Assembly (NCBI GenBank): GCA_022559845.1
Contig: CM040127.1
Span: 37,658,708 to 37,722,707, forward strand
Length of the DNA: 64,000 nucleotides
Source: Amorphophallus konjac
Lineage: Eukaryota > Streptophyta > Magnoliopsida > Alismatales > Araceae
Reading direction: 5' to 3'
Both the position numbers and the translations under genes were made by a program. The stretch's first letter is position 1; each line of letters starts with the position of its first letter. This document shows positions 43,272 to 53,839 of the stretch, in pieces. Under the pieces are notes generated by a model, which was not told the origin of the DNA, made no database searches, and worked only from the letters and a program-made list of their open reading frames with translations.

Positions 43272-43950
43272 GCCGATGCCGCCACTACTGTTGCTACTTC
43301 CCACGATGAAGAAGAAGAGGAGCTGAGGTGAAGGAGGAGGCAGCAGGAGGGAGGGGGCTGTGGGAGGTGTCGCGTGGCTATCGCTCGTCGGGAGGAAGGA
43401 GAGAGGGGAAGACGAAGGAGAGTAGGCTGTACGAGGGTGGATCACATCGTTCGAGGGGCGAAAGAGGCATTCAATGCCGGGTTAACTTAACGAAGCTCCC
43501 ACGCTGGGTTACGTAACTAGAGTTAACCCCGGATTATTCCCAACCTAACCCGGATCAACTAATCTGACGTATCAAAGCACTTCCCGAGTAAACTCCGCTA
43601 ACCCTGTATCAAAATGCTGCTTTGAGTGTGCAGCAAATTTATTTCTTTTTTTTTAATATGGTGAGGTGAAGTGTGGTGAGAACCCACCTCACCTATCTAT
43701 CCGTACAGCCCAACCTCCTATTAGATGGTAAAAAAATAAAAAATATAACAGACAATTTTTTATTGGGCCCATATAAATTTTTTGAGAGTTCTTTATTATT
43801 ATTATTTTTTGGGTGTCCGATGAAGAGTTCGGTTGTTTAGATGGATAGGTGAGATGAGCCCCCACCTCACCATATCTTAAAAAAAAAAGAAAAAAAAAGG
43901 GAAAAACTTGCTGCACACCCAAGATGTGTAAATGACTTATGCAGCAAGCC

Positions 43951-44392
43951 AAACGCTAATCATTCACATAACGTTCCATGTCTTCTGGTTCCTAGGAGAA
44001 AACCAGCACATGAGCAGCAGCCTTCAGCCATGTGTCCAAAAGGGTAGCCAAGGCTATAATAAGGACCTACAATCATCCGCTTCGGTTGGACATCCAACAC
44101 ATTAGAGGGTAGAGGTAGGAAATGATGAGGTATAAAGACCCACAACCATCCAGTTCAGTTGCAACTCTAACACATTAGAGGGTCGAGACAGGAAATGATG
44201 AGATTCTAACGCTATATGAGGACAGAGAGTCCCCTTTTCCTGAATTATTTCAACAAAAGAAGTCTCTTCTATTAGCCATCTGTGATCGGGGTTATTGTAG
44301 CCATGCCATCTGTAGCACCTACATCTTCAAAAGTGGGCTCTCTTCCAGCCTCGATTTTGACACATCCTTTTTTTTGAAGGTATTTGGCAGCA
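43951..44392 (-). other. Flanking sequence with a possible coding remnant
   Basis: On the minus strand a short frame reads KYLQKKGCVKIEAGREPTF, EDVGATDGMATITPITDG and a stop (about 44391-44277). The family is not recognised. It is cut by the family-C insertion at the CAGCA target site. A ~75-bp unit with ACACATTAGAGGGT is duplicated around 44095-44200. Confidence 0.35.
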
Positions 44393-45253
44393 TGTGAGAC
44401 CCGTGCTTTAATGGATCTTTACCGGTAATGGAATAGAATTAAATTCCATGAATTTCGACTATTTTTATGAAATTTACGGGCTTTTTCTAGCAATTAATCT
44501 AATTAGATTAAAGCCTTTAAGTAAATAAGTGGGCATTTATACAAATACGCTTCTTTGAGGGTCTAGATTGCAAATAGGGGTTAAAAATCAAAAAAAAATA
44601 TTTTAACCTTTTTTTAACCCACGGTCGACCCTCTCTCTCTCCCACTTTCCCTTTTCTCCTTCCCCCCTCCTCCTTTCGGCCGAACACACAGGAAACCGCG
44701 GGCGGATGCCCGCGACCTCCCCCCTGCTCGTCTTCTCGGCGCGGCGACCGGCCGGCTCACGGCGGAGGGCAGCGGCGGCCTCTCCGGCGACCTGGCAAGG
44801 AGGGTGAGGTCGCGGCGGCGACCCCTCCCCTTTTCACCCGCGGCACCGCGAGCGGCGGCTTCCTCTTCCCCTTTTCCTCTTCGCGGCGGCGGCGACCCGG
44901 GGCCACGGCGGCGGGCTCCGGCGGCCTCGCCGGTGAGCTGCGGAGGTGGAGATCACGGCGGCACCCTCGTCTGCGCGAACCGCGGCGGAAGACGACGGCA
45001 TCAGCGGCTTCCTCCCTCTCCTCACGGTGGAATCATCGTCCTCGGCCTAGATCCGGAGGAGGGGCGGCCTTCCTAGCCTCGTTTGGAGTGACAAGGAACG
45101 CCGTGGCAACAACCCAGGATGATCCGTGAAGTGGAGAGACGACCGGGCAAAGGATGAACCACAGCCACCCTTGGCTTGCATGCGGCCGGATCGGACATTT
45201 CGGCACGTTTAAGGTAGGGGGATCGTCGCCCTAGCCCGTTAAATCGTTCCAAA

Positions 45254-45425
45254 AGCATGCCCATTGTCTTTATGTTTTAATAGCATGCCCATCGTCTCTA
45301 TGTTTTCAAAGCATGCCCATCGTCTTTATGTTTTAATAGCATGCCCATCGTCTTTATGTTTTAATCGCATGCCCATCGTCGCTGAGTTCATAGATTAACT
45401 ACAGTATGCCCATCGTCGCTGAGCT
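45254..45425 (+). repeat. About 29-bp tandem repeat in the family-C LTR
   Basis: Five to six units starting AGCATGCCCATCGTC(T/G) and ending TATGTTTTAAT or AGTTCATAGATT. The 3' LTR has the same array at 54697-54870. This takes the position of the hairpin arrays in families A and B. Confidence 0.88.
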
Positions 45426-46847
45426 CATAGATTATAAATTGTTTAATGGAGATGATTGATTGGCAGGGAACAGGTTCAAAATAATAATTCCCGTCGATTT
45501 GAGTCGACCGGGGAAGGATCCGATTGTGATTCCGGTGGATCCGGTTCTCCGGTAAGGACTATGTTTAATTTATTTTAGATTTTATAACGGTTCGCTATAA
45601 ACCTTTTATTGAACAGAGCGGCTGACGATTAAACCGCGTAAATAAATTAAATTTGAATGGTGGAAGAAATCTCACGGTTAATCCGTTGAGTAGCACGCGG
45701 CGGTTCGTCGTTCGACTGCCTAAAACCATAACGGCCCTAGTTCGACCGCTTGTTCTATAATGGTGCGCGTTCATTTAAATTATGCATTTAATTATGGGAT
45801 AATTGCCATTTCAACATGTTCAATAGTTTATGCATTTAGCTATGGAATAATTCCCATTTTAGCATGTTCAAATTATTTAAACATTGAATTATTGAATATG
45901 GCCATTTTAGTATACTTGGTTAGTTATGCATTTAATCTTGCTTAATTGTCATATTGAATTGTTATCATAGATTATGGCATGTTTTTAGATCCCAATAGAG
46001 CTTTATTCTCTTTCCTAGTGATGGAACCACCAGTCGTAGCCCGACGACTTTCAGTGTTGATCCCACCCGGGAGAGGTGGCGGGGTATCCCAGTTTCACGG
46101 TTTTTAAGCTACTTCCGTGGGCCCCAATCCAACCGTAGCGTCCTACGGAGGGGAATACTAGCTAGAGGCCTGGCTCTAGGCACGAGCCGGTGTGTGCACA
46201 CGTGGTCAGAGACTTAGACTGACACAGATGAGTGTTGCTCTGACTAGTTACTTGTTCTGGTACTATTACGCGTCTCGATTGCTACGATCAGGCTTGCGTA
46301 GATGCTTGAGACGTAGTGTAAGCCGTCAGTGGACGCATCTAGTTTCTTCTTCTGGTGGATCTCCTCTCCTTTTTACTCTTGTCACTTGGAAATGATTGAG
46401 TTATTATCTATTAGTAGATCTCGAGTACTTGTGTTTAAATTCTAATTGACATGCTAGTTAGCTGTTCATAAACTGTTTAGTTAGTTTTACAGTTTTATTA
46501 AATTGTCATTTATTTATGCCAATGCTTATTTTACTGCTTTCCTAGAGTTAGTTGCAAGTTAGGGATTTATGTAAACCCTACTGAGTCTCTGCCGTGAGAC
46601 TCACCCCTTCCTTTTACAGGTGAGGCGGAGCATCAGGCCACAGTATTCTCTCGTGCTTTTAGCAAAAAACCTTAGAGCCAGCTGTGAGCGACGTCAGGCG
46701 GAAATTGCCGTAGGAGGCGAAGCGGAGCGCACGAGGGGCTCATTTTGCTGCAACACAGAAAGAAGAGAGAAGAGGAGAGAGACCACTATGAGAGATTGCT
46801 CCGGCGGGGCGTACGAGACAGATGTAATATAATAAGATATGGGGATT

Positions 46848-47330
46848 AAACGGCCATAGCAGGAAATGACTCTCCGTGACCTCGGGGATGGGAAAAGTGC
46901 AGAATTTAAGTGACATGAATTTAAACGGCCATTGCGGGAAATGACTCGCCGCGGCCTCGGGAATATGAGCAGATATGAGAAGAGTGCAGAATACAAGCAA
47001 CAGGAATTTAAACGGCCATTGCGGGAAGTGACTCGCCGCGGCCTCGAGAATATGAGCAGATATAACTACAACACATAATATCAATGACGAAAATTCAAAT
47101 GGCCATTGCGGGAAATGACTCACCGCGGCCTCGAGAATATAACAGATATAAGGAACAGAATATAAGAGACAGAAATTTAAACGACCATTGTGGGAAATGA
47201 CTCGTCGCGGCCTCGAGAATATAACAGATATAAGAAACAGATATAAGAACAATGTAGAATATAAGTGACAGAAATTTAAACGGCCATTGCGGGAAATGAC
47301 TCTCCGCGGCCTCGAGAATATGATGTGATC
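46848..47330. repeat. Tandem repeat in the family-E insert, about six units of 77-97 bp
   Basis: Units carry AAACGGCCATTGCGGGAAATG, ACTCGCCGCGGCCTCGAGAAT and then variable ATATGAGCAGATATAAG sequence. The 203-codon minus-strand frame over it is a repeat artefact. Confidence 0.85.
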
Positions 47331-47964
47331 GCCAGGGGCCGGAGACCCCAAAATAAAGAAAGTGATCGCGCCTACCTCAAAAGCGGGAGATGGCGGGTTG
47401 CATCCTCCTCTCCCTTCGGCCGGCCGATGGAGATGGCTTTCCTTAGTTGCCCTTGCAAAAGAAGAAACAGACAGATAACAAATGGATCAGAAAAGATGGC
47501 AGTGTAGTATTAGTCCCTTGATGAAGGATTGTGAAATCGTGGCAAGACACACACCTGATTGGTGTTATTTTTAAACCCCTCTCAGACACGAGTAGGAGAG
47601 AAATATGATGATGAATGAGATTATGCAAACGTATATAAAAGAAGACTCCCTTATGAAGGGAGTCGGAGAATGCGAGATGATGAATGTAAAAGAACTACGG
47701 AGAAAAGGGGAGAGAATTGGCTTATTGAATGTGCCGATGGCGGGATCCGGCGGAGCTTCGGCAGCGTGGGGACGATGTGGAAGCAGAACGGATGGAGCTA
47801 GCCTTCCTCTCGTGAGCGCGGGCACCCGAGAAGCCGACAGAACCTCCCCCTATAAAAGACTCACGGGTTAGAAATGGGATCCGGCAGAGTCTCTCCTTCC
47901 TCTGTCGGATCTGAAGCCCCTTCCCTTCGAGGGAGGGGGTCCACTATTTATAGAGGGCAGATGG

Positions 47965-48390
47965 CTTGAGCCGTCCAGGACCCTAGACGCCTCCATCAAG
48001 ACATTAAATATTTTTTATTTTTTTGGTTTTTAATATTTTTATGAAGGCGTCCAGGAGACTGGACGCCTTCATTTCCGCCCACCGGAAGCCCGCCGAAAGC
48101 TGTAGACGGTGGGTAAAGCGTGTGGTTTTGGTGAGTACCCGTGACTCACGGGTGGGCGCGTCTAGTTGGCAAGACGTCCCTATTTTTTTGGATTTTTCCG
48201 AAGCGTCAAATCGAGCGACGTGCCGAGATTGTCCGGATGCCGAGTATGGGGGCGTCCAGGCCCCTGGACGCCTCAAGACTGAGGCATCCAGGTCCTTGGA
48301 CGCCTCCATCATTATGTTTATTTTTTTATTTTATATATTTTTTGATTTTTCACTGATGGAGGCGTCCAGGGGCCTGGACGCCTCCAAGAA
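47965..48390. repeat. Five hairpins of the GGCGTCCAGG type in the family-E insert
   Basis: Inverted repeats such as GGAGGCGTCCAGG-GGCC-TGGACGCCTCC (48359), GGCGTCCAGG-AGA-CTGGACGCC (48046), GGGCGTCCAGG-CCC-CTGGACGCC (48250), plus two diverged ones at 47968 and 48283. Both arms carry matching changes in places. Confidence 0.8.
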
Positions 48391-49047
48391 AACTTGCCGG
48401 ACCCCCCCCTCGAAACGCCGTCGGCAGCTGATCGTCAGACATCTTCCTGATTTCGGAATCTTTCGGTACGTCCGATTGGTGGCGATGCCGTCCGTATGCT
48501 GCATGATTTCCGTAACGAGGCGGTTTTCGGATGCCGAAGAAGCGTTACGTTACCCACTCAAAAGGCGAAAGAAGACCCAAGAATGGGAAGCACTCAAGTG
48601 ATTCAAAATGTGAAAGCCACTGCGGGGCGTCATATAGTAATATGATATTTTCTCAAGATGATGTCAGGAATAGCGTGTCTACACCACAGTGGTCTGTCAG
48701 TGGTCGGTTAGTGGTCAGTCTATTCCTTTTCTTCTTTTGAGCCGGGCTACATCCCTTGTAGTTATTTATTTTGACCATTGTACAGTGTGGGACTTGTGAT
48801 ATATAGATCTGGATGACTTGTATAAATTTACCACTCTGAAATGGTTAATTGCTTCCGTTTAAAGTTCAAATGAATGCTTTAATTAATATTGCGCGTGTAA
48901 TTTCTATTTGTTATGCATCCCCTAGACAAACATTCACTAACCCTTACGGGGCCTCATCAGCCTCTTGGGTGGCTTCCCCGAGCTCTTGGTATCGATAAAT
49001 TGATGATATCGGGTTATCGGTATCCAGATCTCCTGGGTCGTCACAGT

Positions 49048-49059
49048 TGGTATCAGAGC
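49048..49059 (+). other. Primer-binding site of the family-C element
   Basis: TGGTATCAGAGC two bases after the 5' LTR end; initiator-Met type. Confidence 0.94.
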
Positions 49060-49193
49060 GGTGTTGAGGAATTGTATAAGGAATTAAAATTGCATTAGTC
49101 CAGAACAAGTCCATGTGAGTCTACTGCTGGCTTAGGATATTTTCCGTGATTACTGATGCATTTTTGATATTGCGTGTTTTCTTCTAGATTAAA

Positions 49194-50165
49194 ATGCCGC
49201 CTCGCAGAAGGGCACACGTCCCGAGGGAAGGAAGTGGCACTTCTCCTCGGCTCTAGCTAATGTGCCAGCTCCAATTCAAGCTGACCCTACTCCTCAAGCT
49301 GAATTGCCTCCTGGCGGCCGTGGCAGAGCTTTGAAAGAATTTTTGCTGTTCCACCCACCAACCTATGAAGGACAGGCAGATCCGGAAGCAGCCAGAGTGT
49401 GGATTGATGCAACTGAACGTGTATTCCGTTCCATGGAGTGCACGGAGGATGAAAAAGTTATGCTGGCTACTTTTCAACTCCAAGGAGCAGCACTCACGTG
49501 GTGGACCACGGAGTGAGAGGCTGCTTTTAGATCCCGTCCTCTTCGTCAGATCACGTGGATGGAGTTTGTCACAGCCTTTGAGCGCACTTATAGTCTAGCT
49601 TACCTCAGGATGGATAAAATGCATCAATTTATGGAGCTAGCTCAAGGCGATATGACTGTGCTGTAATATCGAAACAAGTTCATGGAATTCGGTCGTTATG
49701 CGCCCCATATTCTTGCTGATGAAGCTTTAAAGACTGAGCAATTTCTGCGTGGATTAAAACCAGAGTTGAGGCAGCCGTTGATTGCGACTAGAGTGGCAGA
49801 GATGGACGCAACATATCAAGCAGCTGCGGCTTTAGAGCTTGACTTGGCAAGATCCCGAGGGCATACTCAAACGGCGTCAATCCAGCCGAGTGTGCAGCGT
49901 CAACAGTTCAGTCAGCCATCAGCTACGGGGGTCCCATCTCCTGCCCCTGTTGCCAGTGGCATTCCTGTTTCTAAGCCTAAGTTCAAGAAATTCAAGAAGT
50001 TTAAGAAGCGGTATGGTAGTCAGGCATCTTCGGGTACCGTTCAGCAGCAATCGGCACCTTCTTTTCAACAGCGTCAAGGCTCAACAGTTAGTCAGCCGAG
50101 AGTGTGTGCAAGATGTGGTGGGAGCCACCCAGGCAAGCCATGTTCGCTGCCGGTGGTTTGTTTTT
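49194..50165 (+). pseudogene. Family-C gag, interrupted
   Basis: The start ATG at 49194 gives MPPRRRAHVPREGSGTS and runs into a stop after about 18 codons because of a small indel near 49240. The gag domain continues in another frame: LKEFLLFHPPTYEGQADPEA, LATFQLQGAALTWWTTE, then TGA (49514) for an expected TGG; later TAA near 49663 for an expected CAA in MTVLQY. The frame is open again from 49682 (FGRYAPHILADEALKTEQFL) through a Lys-rich stretch (KFKKFKKFKKRYG) to the CCHC region, where it shifts. It closely parallels the family-B gag. Confidence 0.9.
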
Positions 50166-50910
50166 CGATGCGATCAACCGGGACATGTGGTTCGAGACTG
50201 TCCGCAGAGGCCGAAGCTGGTGCAGTTTTCTCAACCGCAGCCGTCTCAGTTCAGACCTCCTCCACCACCTCAACCTCAGCAGTATTATCCTCAAGCTTTA
50301 GTGTCTTCTTCCCAGCAGTCTACTGCAGCGGGCAGGAAGCAGAAGGGAAAGGTCTCTCATATTACCCGGGCTGAAGCTGTGGCGTCTCATCTTGTTGAAG
50401 GTACGATTATGATTTATGGATGTGCAGCTCGTGCCTTATTTGATTCAGGCGCTTCCCATTTGTTTATTTCTGAAAACTTCATTGCCTGTATTGAGGAGCC
50501 GACTTCTAAAATTACTTGTGAGTTGCTTGTGGAATTACCTTCTGGGGATTTCATGCTCACTCCTCTTTGCTTGGAAGAGTCGCCTATTATGATTGGTAAT
50601 CATCAGTTTCCGGCTAGATTATATGCGTTGCAGCTGGTTGATTATGATATTATTCTGGGCATAGATTGGTTAGAAAAATATGGAGCCGTGGTTGATTGCA
50701 GATCAAAGAAAGTCTATTTTCAGCCACATGGGAAACCAGCATTCTATTTTCAAGGTATTCGATCTCGTTCTTCTCGCTTGCTTATTTCTACTGTTCGAGC
50801 CTGTAGATTGCTTAATGCAGGTTGTCAGGGATTCTTAGCTTCCGTGGTTGCTGTTGAAGCACCACAGCAAGATATCAATGCCATTCCTGTGGTTTGTGAA
50901 TTTCTGATGC
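50166..50910 (+). pseudogene. Family-C zinc knuckle and aspartic protease
   Basis: FRCDQPGHVVRDCP (CCHC) at 50166, a Pro/Gln-rich linker, then THITRAEAV-type sequence (SHITRAEAVASHLVEGTIMI) and an intact protease active site ALFDSGASHLFIS with Asp at 50442-50444, followed by DIILGIDWLEKYGAVVDC. The protease frame is open, but a frameshift near 50905 separates it from reverse transcriptase, whose junction ([14 protein letters not shown]) is in the next frame. Confidence 0.9.
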
Positions 50911-52230
50911 ATTTCCTGATGAGTTACCAGGCTTACCCCCTCAGCGAGAAATAGAAATGGTGATTGAGTTAATTCCAGGTACGACACCTTTGTCAAAGGC
51001 ACCATACCGTATGGCTCCAGCTGAATTGAAGGAACTGAGGGCACAATTGTTAGAATTATTGGAAAAAGGCTATATTCGTCCCAGCTTTTCTCCATGGAGT
51101 GCTCCAGTTTTATTTGTGAAGAAGAAAGATGAAAGCCTGAGACTATGTATTGATTACAGACAATTGAATCAGGTGACTGTCAAGAATAAGTATCCTCTGC
51201 CCAGGATTGATGATTTGTTTGATCAATTACAGTCTGCTACTGTCTTTTCACGTATTGATCTTCGATCTGGCTATTTTCAATTGCGGATTCGAGAATCTGA
51301 TGTGGAAAAGACTGCTTTCAGCACGCGTTACGGTCATTATGAATTTTTGGTGATGCCGTTCGGGCTAACCAATGCTCCAGCAGCTTTTATGGACCTGATT
51401 CAGCGTGTGTTCCGTCCATATCTGGACCGGTTTGTTGTGATCTTTGTCGATGATATTCTTGTTTATTCGGCTTCTGAAGAGGAACATGTTCAGCATCTCA
51501 GGATTGTATTGCAGACTCTGCGAGATCACGAACTCTATGCAAAATTCAGTAAATGTGAGTTCTGGCTTTAGGAAGTTCATTTTCTTGGCCATGTGATTTC
51601 TGGTGATGGAGTCGCGGTTGATCCAGCTAAAATCGAAGCTGTTCTTCAATGGCAGAGACCGAGGACTGTGATAGAGATCAGAAGTTTTCTGGGTCTTACT
51701 GGCTATTATCGAAGATTCATTCAAGACTTTGCACGGATTGCCGTGATGATGACTAGACTGACACGGAAAGATGTGCCTTTTGTCTAGTGAGATCAGTGTG
51801 AGTAGAGCTTTAATGAGTTAAAAAGGCTTCTCACCTCTTCTCCAGTGCTGGTATTACCTTCTGGCTCGGGTGGATTCGTGGTTTGCACGGATGCTTCGCG
51901 AGTAGGTTTGGGTGCAGTGCTTATGCAACATGGTAAAGTCATAGCTTATGCATCCCGATAATTAAAACAGCACGAAGAGAATTACCCGACTCATGATTTA
52001 GAGCTTGCAGTGGTGATCTTTGCACTGAAAATCTGGAGACACTACTTGTATGGCGAGAAATTTAAGATATTTACTGATCATCAAAGCTTGCAGTATCTGT
52101 TTTCTCAAAAAGATTTGAATCTCCAGCAGCGCAGATGGATGGAATATATGAAAGACTATGATTTCACTCTCTCCTATCAGCCAGGAAAGATGAATGTTGT
52201 GGCTGATGCTCTGAGCAGGAAAGTGCAAAT
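50911..52230 (+). pseudogene. Family-C reverse transcriptase and RNase H
   Basis: The reverse transcriptase core contains [63 protein letters not shown] and the catalytic [10 protein letters not shown] (Asp-Asp at 51449-51454). A TAG at 51569 replaces Trp or Gln after KCEFWL. The same frame continues with [20 protein letters not shown] and [16 protein letters not shown], meets three stops near 51785-51812, then RNase H ([58 protein letters not shown]), with one more TAA at about 51961. Most stops fit C-to-T or G-to-A changes of Gln, Arg or Trp codons. Confidence 0.93.
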
Positions 52231-53763
52231 TAGTCATTTGCTTGTTCATGAATGGAAATTGTGGGAACAGTTTCCTAGTGAAACTTTCAGTGTGGACATT
52301 CCTTCTGATCCGACGGTAGCTGTGTGTGCTAGTCTTGTAATGACTCCAGCTATTTATCAGCAGATCAAGGAAGCTCAGCAGGCAGATTCTGATTTGTCCC
52401 GCGTTATAATGATGCATGATGTTGAATTTGATGATGAGTTGGTTGTCAGCCTCCGTGGCAGGTTGTATGTTCCAGCTGTAGATGAGTTGAGAAATACCAT
52501 CTTGCGTGAAGCCCATGGATCCCGTTATGCTATTCACCCCGGCACTACCAAGATGTATCAAAATCTGAAAAGGCAGTTCTGGTGGCCAGGAATGAAAAAG
52601 GATGTAGCTACATTTGTGTCTAAATGTTTGATATGCCAACAGGTTAAAGCCGAGCATCAAAAATCTGGAGGAATGCTTCAGCCTTTAGAAATTCTGATGT
52701 GGAAATGGGATCATGTCACGACAGATTTTGTTATGGGTTTACCTCGGACTTCACAAGGTTCGATGGAATCTGGCTGTTAGTTAATCGATTAACAAAGACA
52801 ACAAGATTATTGCCAATTAAAGTTACCTGGAGTGTTCAGAAATTGGCCGAGCTTTATGTTCAGAAGATTGTGCCATTACATGGAATTCCAATTTCAATTG
52901 TGTCAGATCGTGACCCACGGTTTACTTCTGGCTTCTGGCGTAGTTTTCAAAAGGCGTTGGGCACAGAGTTAGCCTTTAGTTCAGCTTATCATCCGCAGTC
53001 AGATGGTCAGTCAGAAAGGACTATTCAGACTTTAGAAGATATGTTGAGATCGTGTTGCCTAGATTGGCAGGGTTCGTGGAGTCAGCATTTGCCACTTGTG
53101 GAATTTGCTTATAATAACAGTTATCACTCCAGCATCGGCATGGCACCGTATGAGGCTTTGTATGGGCCTCCTTGTCGTACACCTTTAAACTGGTTCGAGG
53201 CTGGTGACAGATTGTTGACAGGACCTGATATGGTTCAGCAATGTACTGATGTGGTTCGCTTGATCAGGCAGAAAATGTTGACAGCTCAGAGTCGACAGAA
53301 AAGTTATGCAGATCAGCGTAGGCGACCATTGCAGTTTGAGCCTGGAGATATGGTGTTTGTAAAAATATCTCCGATGAAAGGCGTTATGAGATTTGGGAAG
53401 CGTGGAAAGCTCAGTCCCCGTTATATTGGTCTGTTTCCTATTCTGGAACGAGTGGGCCAAGTGGCTTATCGTCTTCAATTGCCAGCGGCGATGCAAGCAA
53501 TCCATGATGTTTTTCATGTATCCCAGCTAAGGAAATATATTTCTGATGCATCTCACGTGCTTGATGACTCAGTTTGGCTTGAAGTGACTGCAGATCTATC
53601 TACACCAGAGTATCCGATCAGAATTGAAGATCGTCGTGAGCAGCGATTGAGAAATAAAGTAATTCCTCTGGTTAAGGTTGTCTGGCAGCGTCACTCTGGC
53701 AATGAACCTACATGGGAACGTGAGGATAAAATGCGTCAGCAATTTCCCTTCTTGTTTGAATAA
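52231..53763 (+). pseudogene. Family-C integrase with chromodomain-like C-terminus
   Basis: The zinc-binding HHCC region is [20 protein letters not shown] followed by [16 protein letters not shown]. The catalytic core has the first Asp in [12 protein letters not shown], then a +1 shift near 52770, the second Asp in IVSDRDPRFTSGFW and the Glu in SDGQSERTIQTLEDML. The C-terminal part has the GPY/F-like KRGKLSPRYIGLFPILERVG, and ends with a chromodomain-like segment (VIPLVKVVWQRHSGNEPTWE, then EREDKMRQQFPFLFE) typical of Tekay chromoviruses. The 52699-53763 frame is open for 354 codons. Confidence 0.92.
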
Positions 53764-53826
53764 GGTATATTCCTTTCAGTTCTCTCCTTATTCTTCCTTT
53801 TAAATTTCGAGGACGAAATTTCTATT

Positions 53827-53839
53827 AGGAGGGAGGGAC
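53827..53839 (+). other. Polypurine tract of the family-C element
   Basis: AGGAGGGAGGGAC immediately before the 3' LTR, preceded by the ATTTCGAGGACGAAATTT context shared with family B. Confidence 0.9.

Larger units (their letters stand above)
39626..43620. mobile_element. Small Harbinger-like element interrupted by a family-A solo LTR
   Basis: Ends GCACCGCTTTGGTAGCGGGTTAG (left) and GCAGCATTTTGATACAGGGTTAG (inverted right), flanked by TTT (39623-39625 and 43621-43623). Termini resemble those of the 35478-39406 element. Without the solo LTR it is about 740 bp and lacks coding sequence. Its subterminal regions are rich in GGTTAACTC. Confidence 0.65.
39592..43950. mobile_element. MITE (about 361 bp) interrupted by a Harbinger-like element
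   Basis: After removing 39626-43623, the ends are inverted: left GGCTTGCTACACACCC and inverted right GGCTTGCTGCATAAG, with further shared TCATTTACACA and GTGTGCAGCAA(A/G)TTT blocks. The inner part has inverted ATATGGTGAGGTG and CACCTCACCATAT. Both outer flanks are AAA, a possible 3-bp TSD. No coding capacity. Confidence 0.65.
46683..48683. mobile_element. LTR-like insertion, family E, about 2.0 kb
   Basis: Absent from the family-C 3' LTR, where AGAGCCAACAGTGG is continuous. The insert has TG...CA ends (TGTGAGCGAC...GTCTACA) with a near 5-bp duplication (CCAGC and CCAC-). There are TATA boxes in both directions (CCTATAAAAG at 47848 on plus; CTATAAATAG near 47950 on minus), so orientation is open. 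It contains an ~80-95 bp tandem repeat (46848-47330) and a set of hairpins (47965-48390). No primer-binding site or coding region, so probably a solo LTR. Confidence 0.68.
44393..49045 (+). repeat. Family-C 5' LTR, interrupted at 46683-48683
   Basis: It matches the 3' LTR: GC-rich leader around 44630-45130, a ~29-bp AGCATGCCCATCGTCTTTATG repeat (45254-45420), the ACTAGT/CAGTCGTAGCCCGACGAC block (46030), the conserved hairpin and splice-like block (46582-46624) and the end GGGTCGTCACA. Confidence 0.93.
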
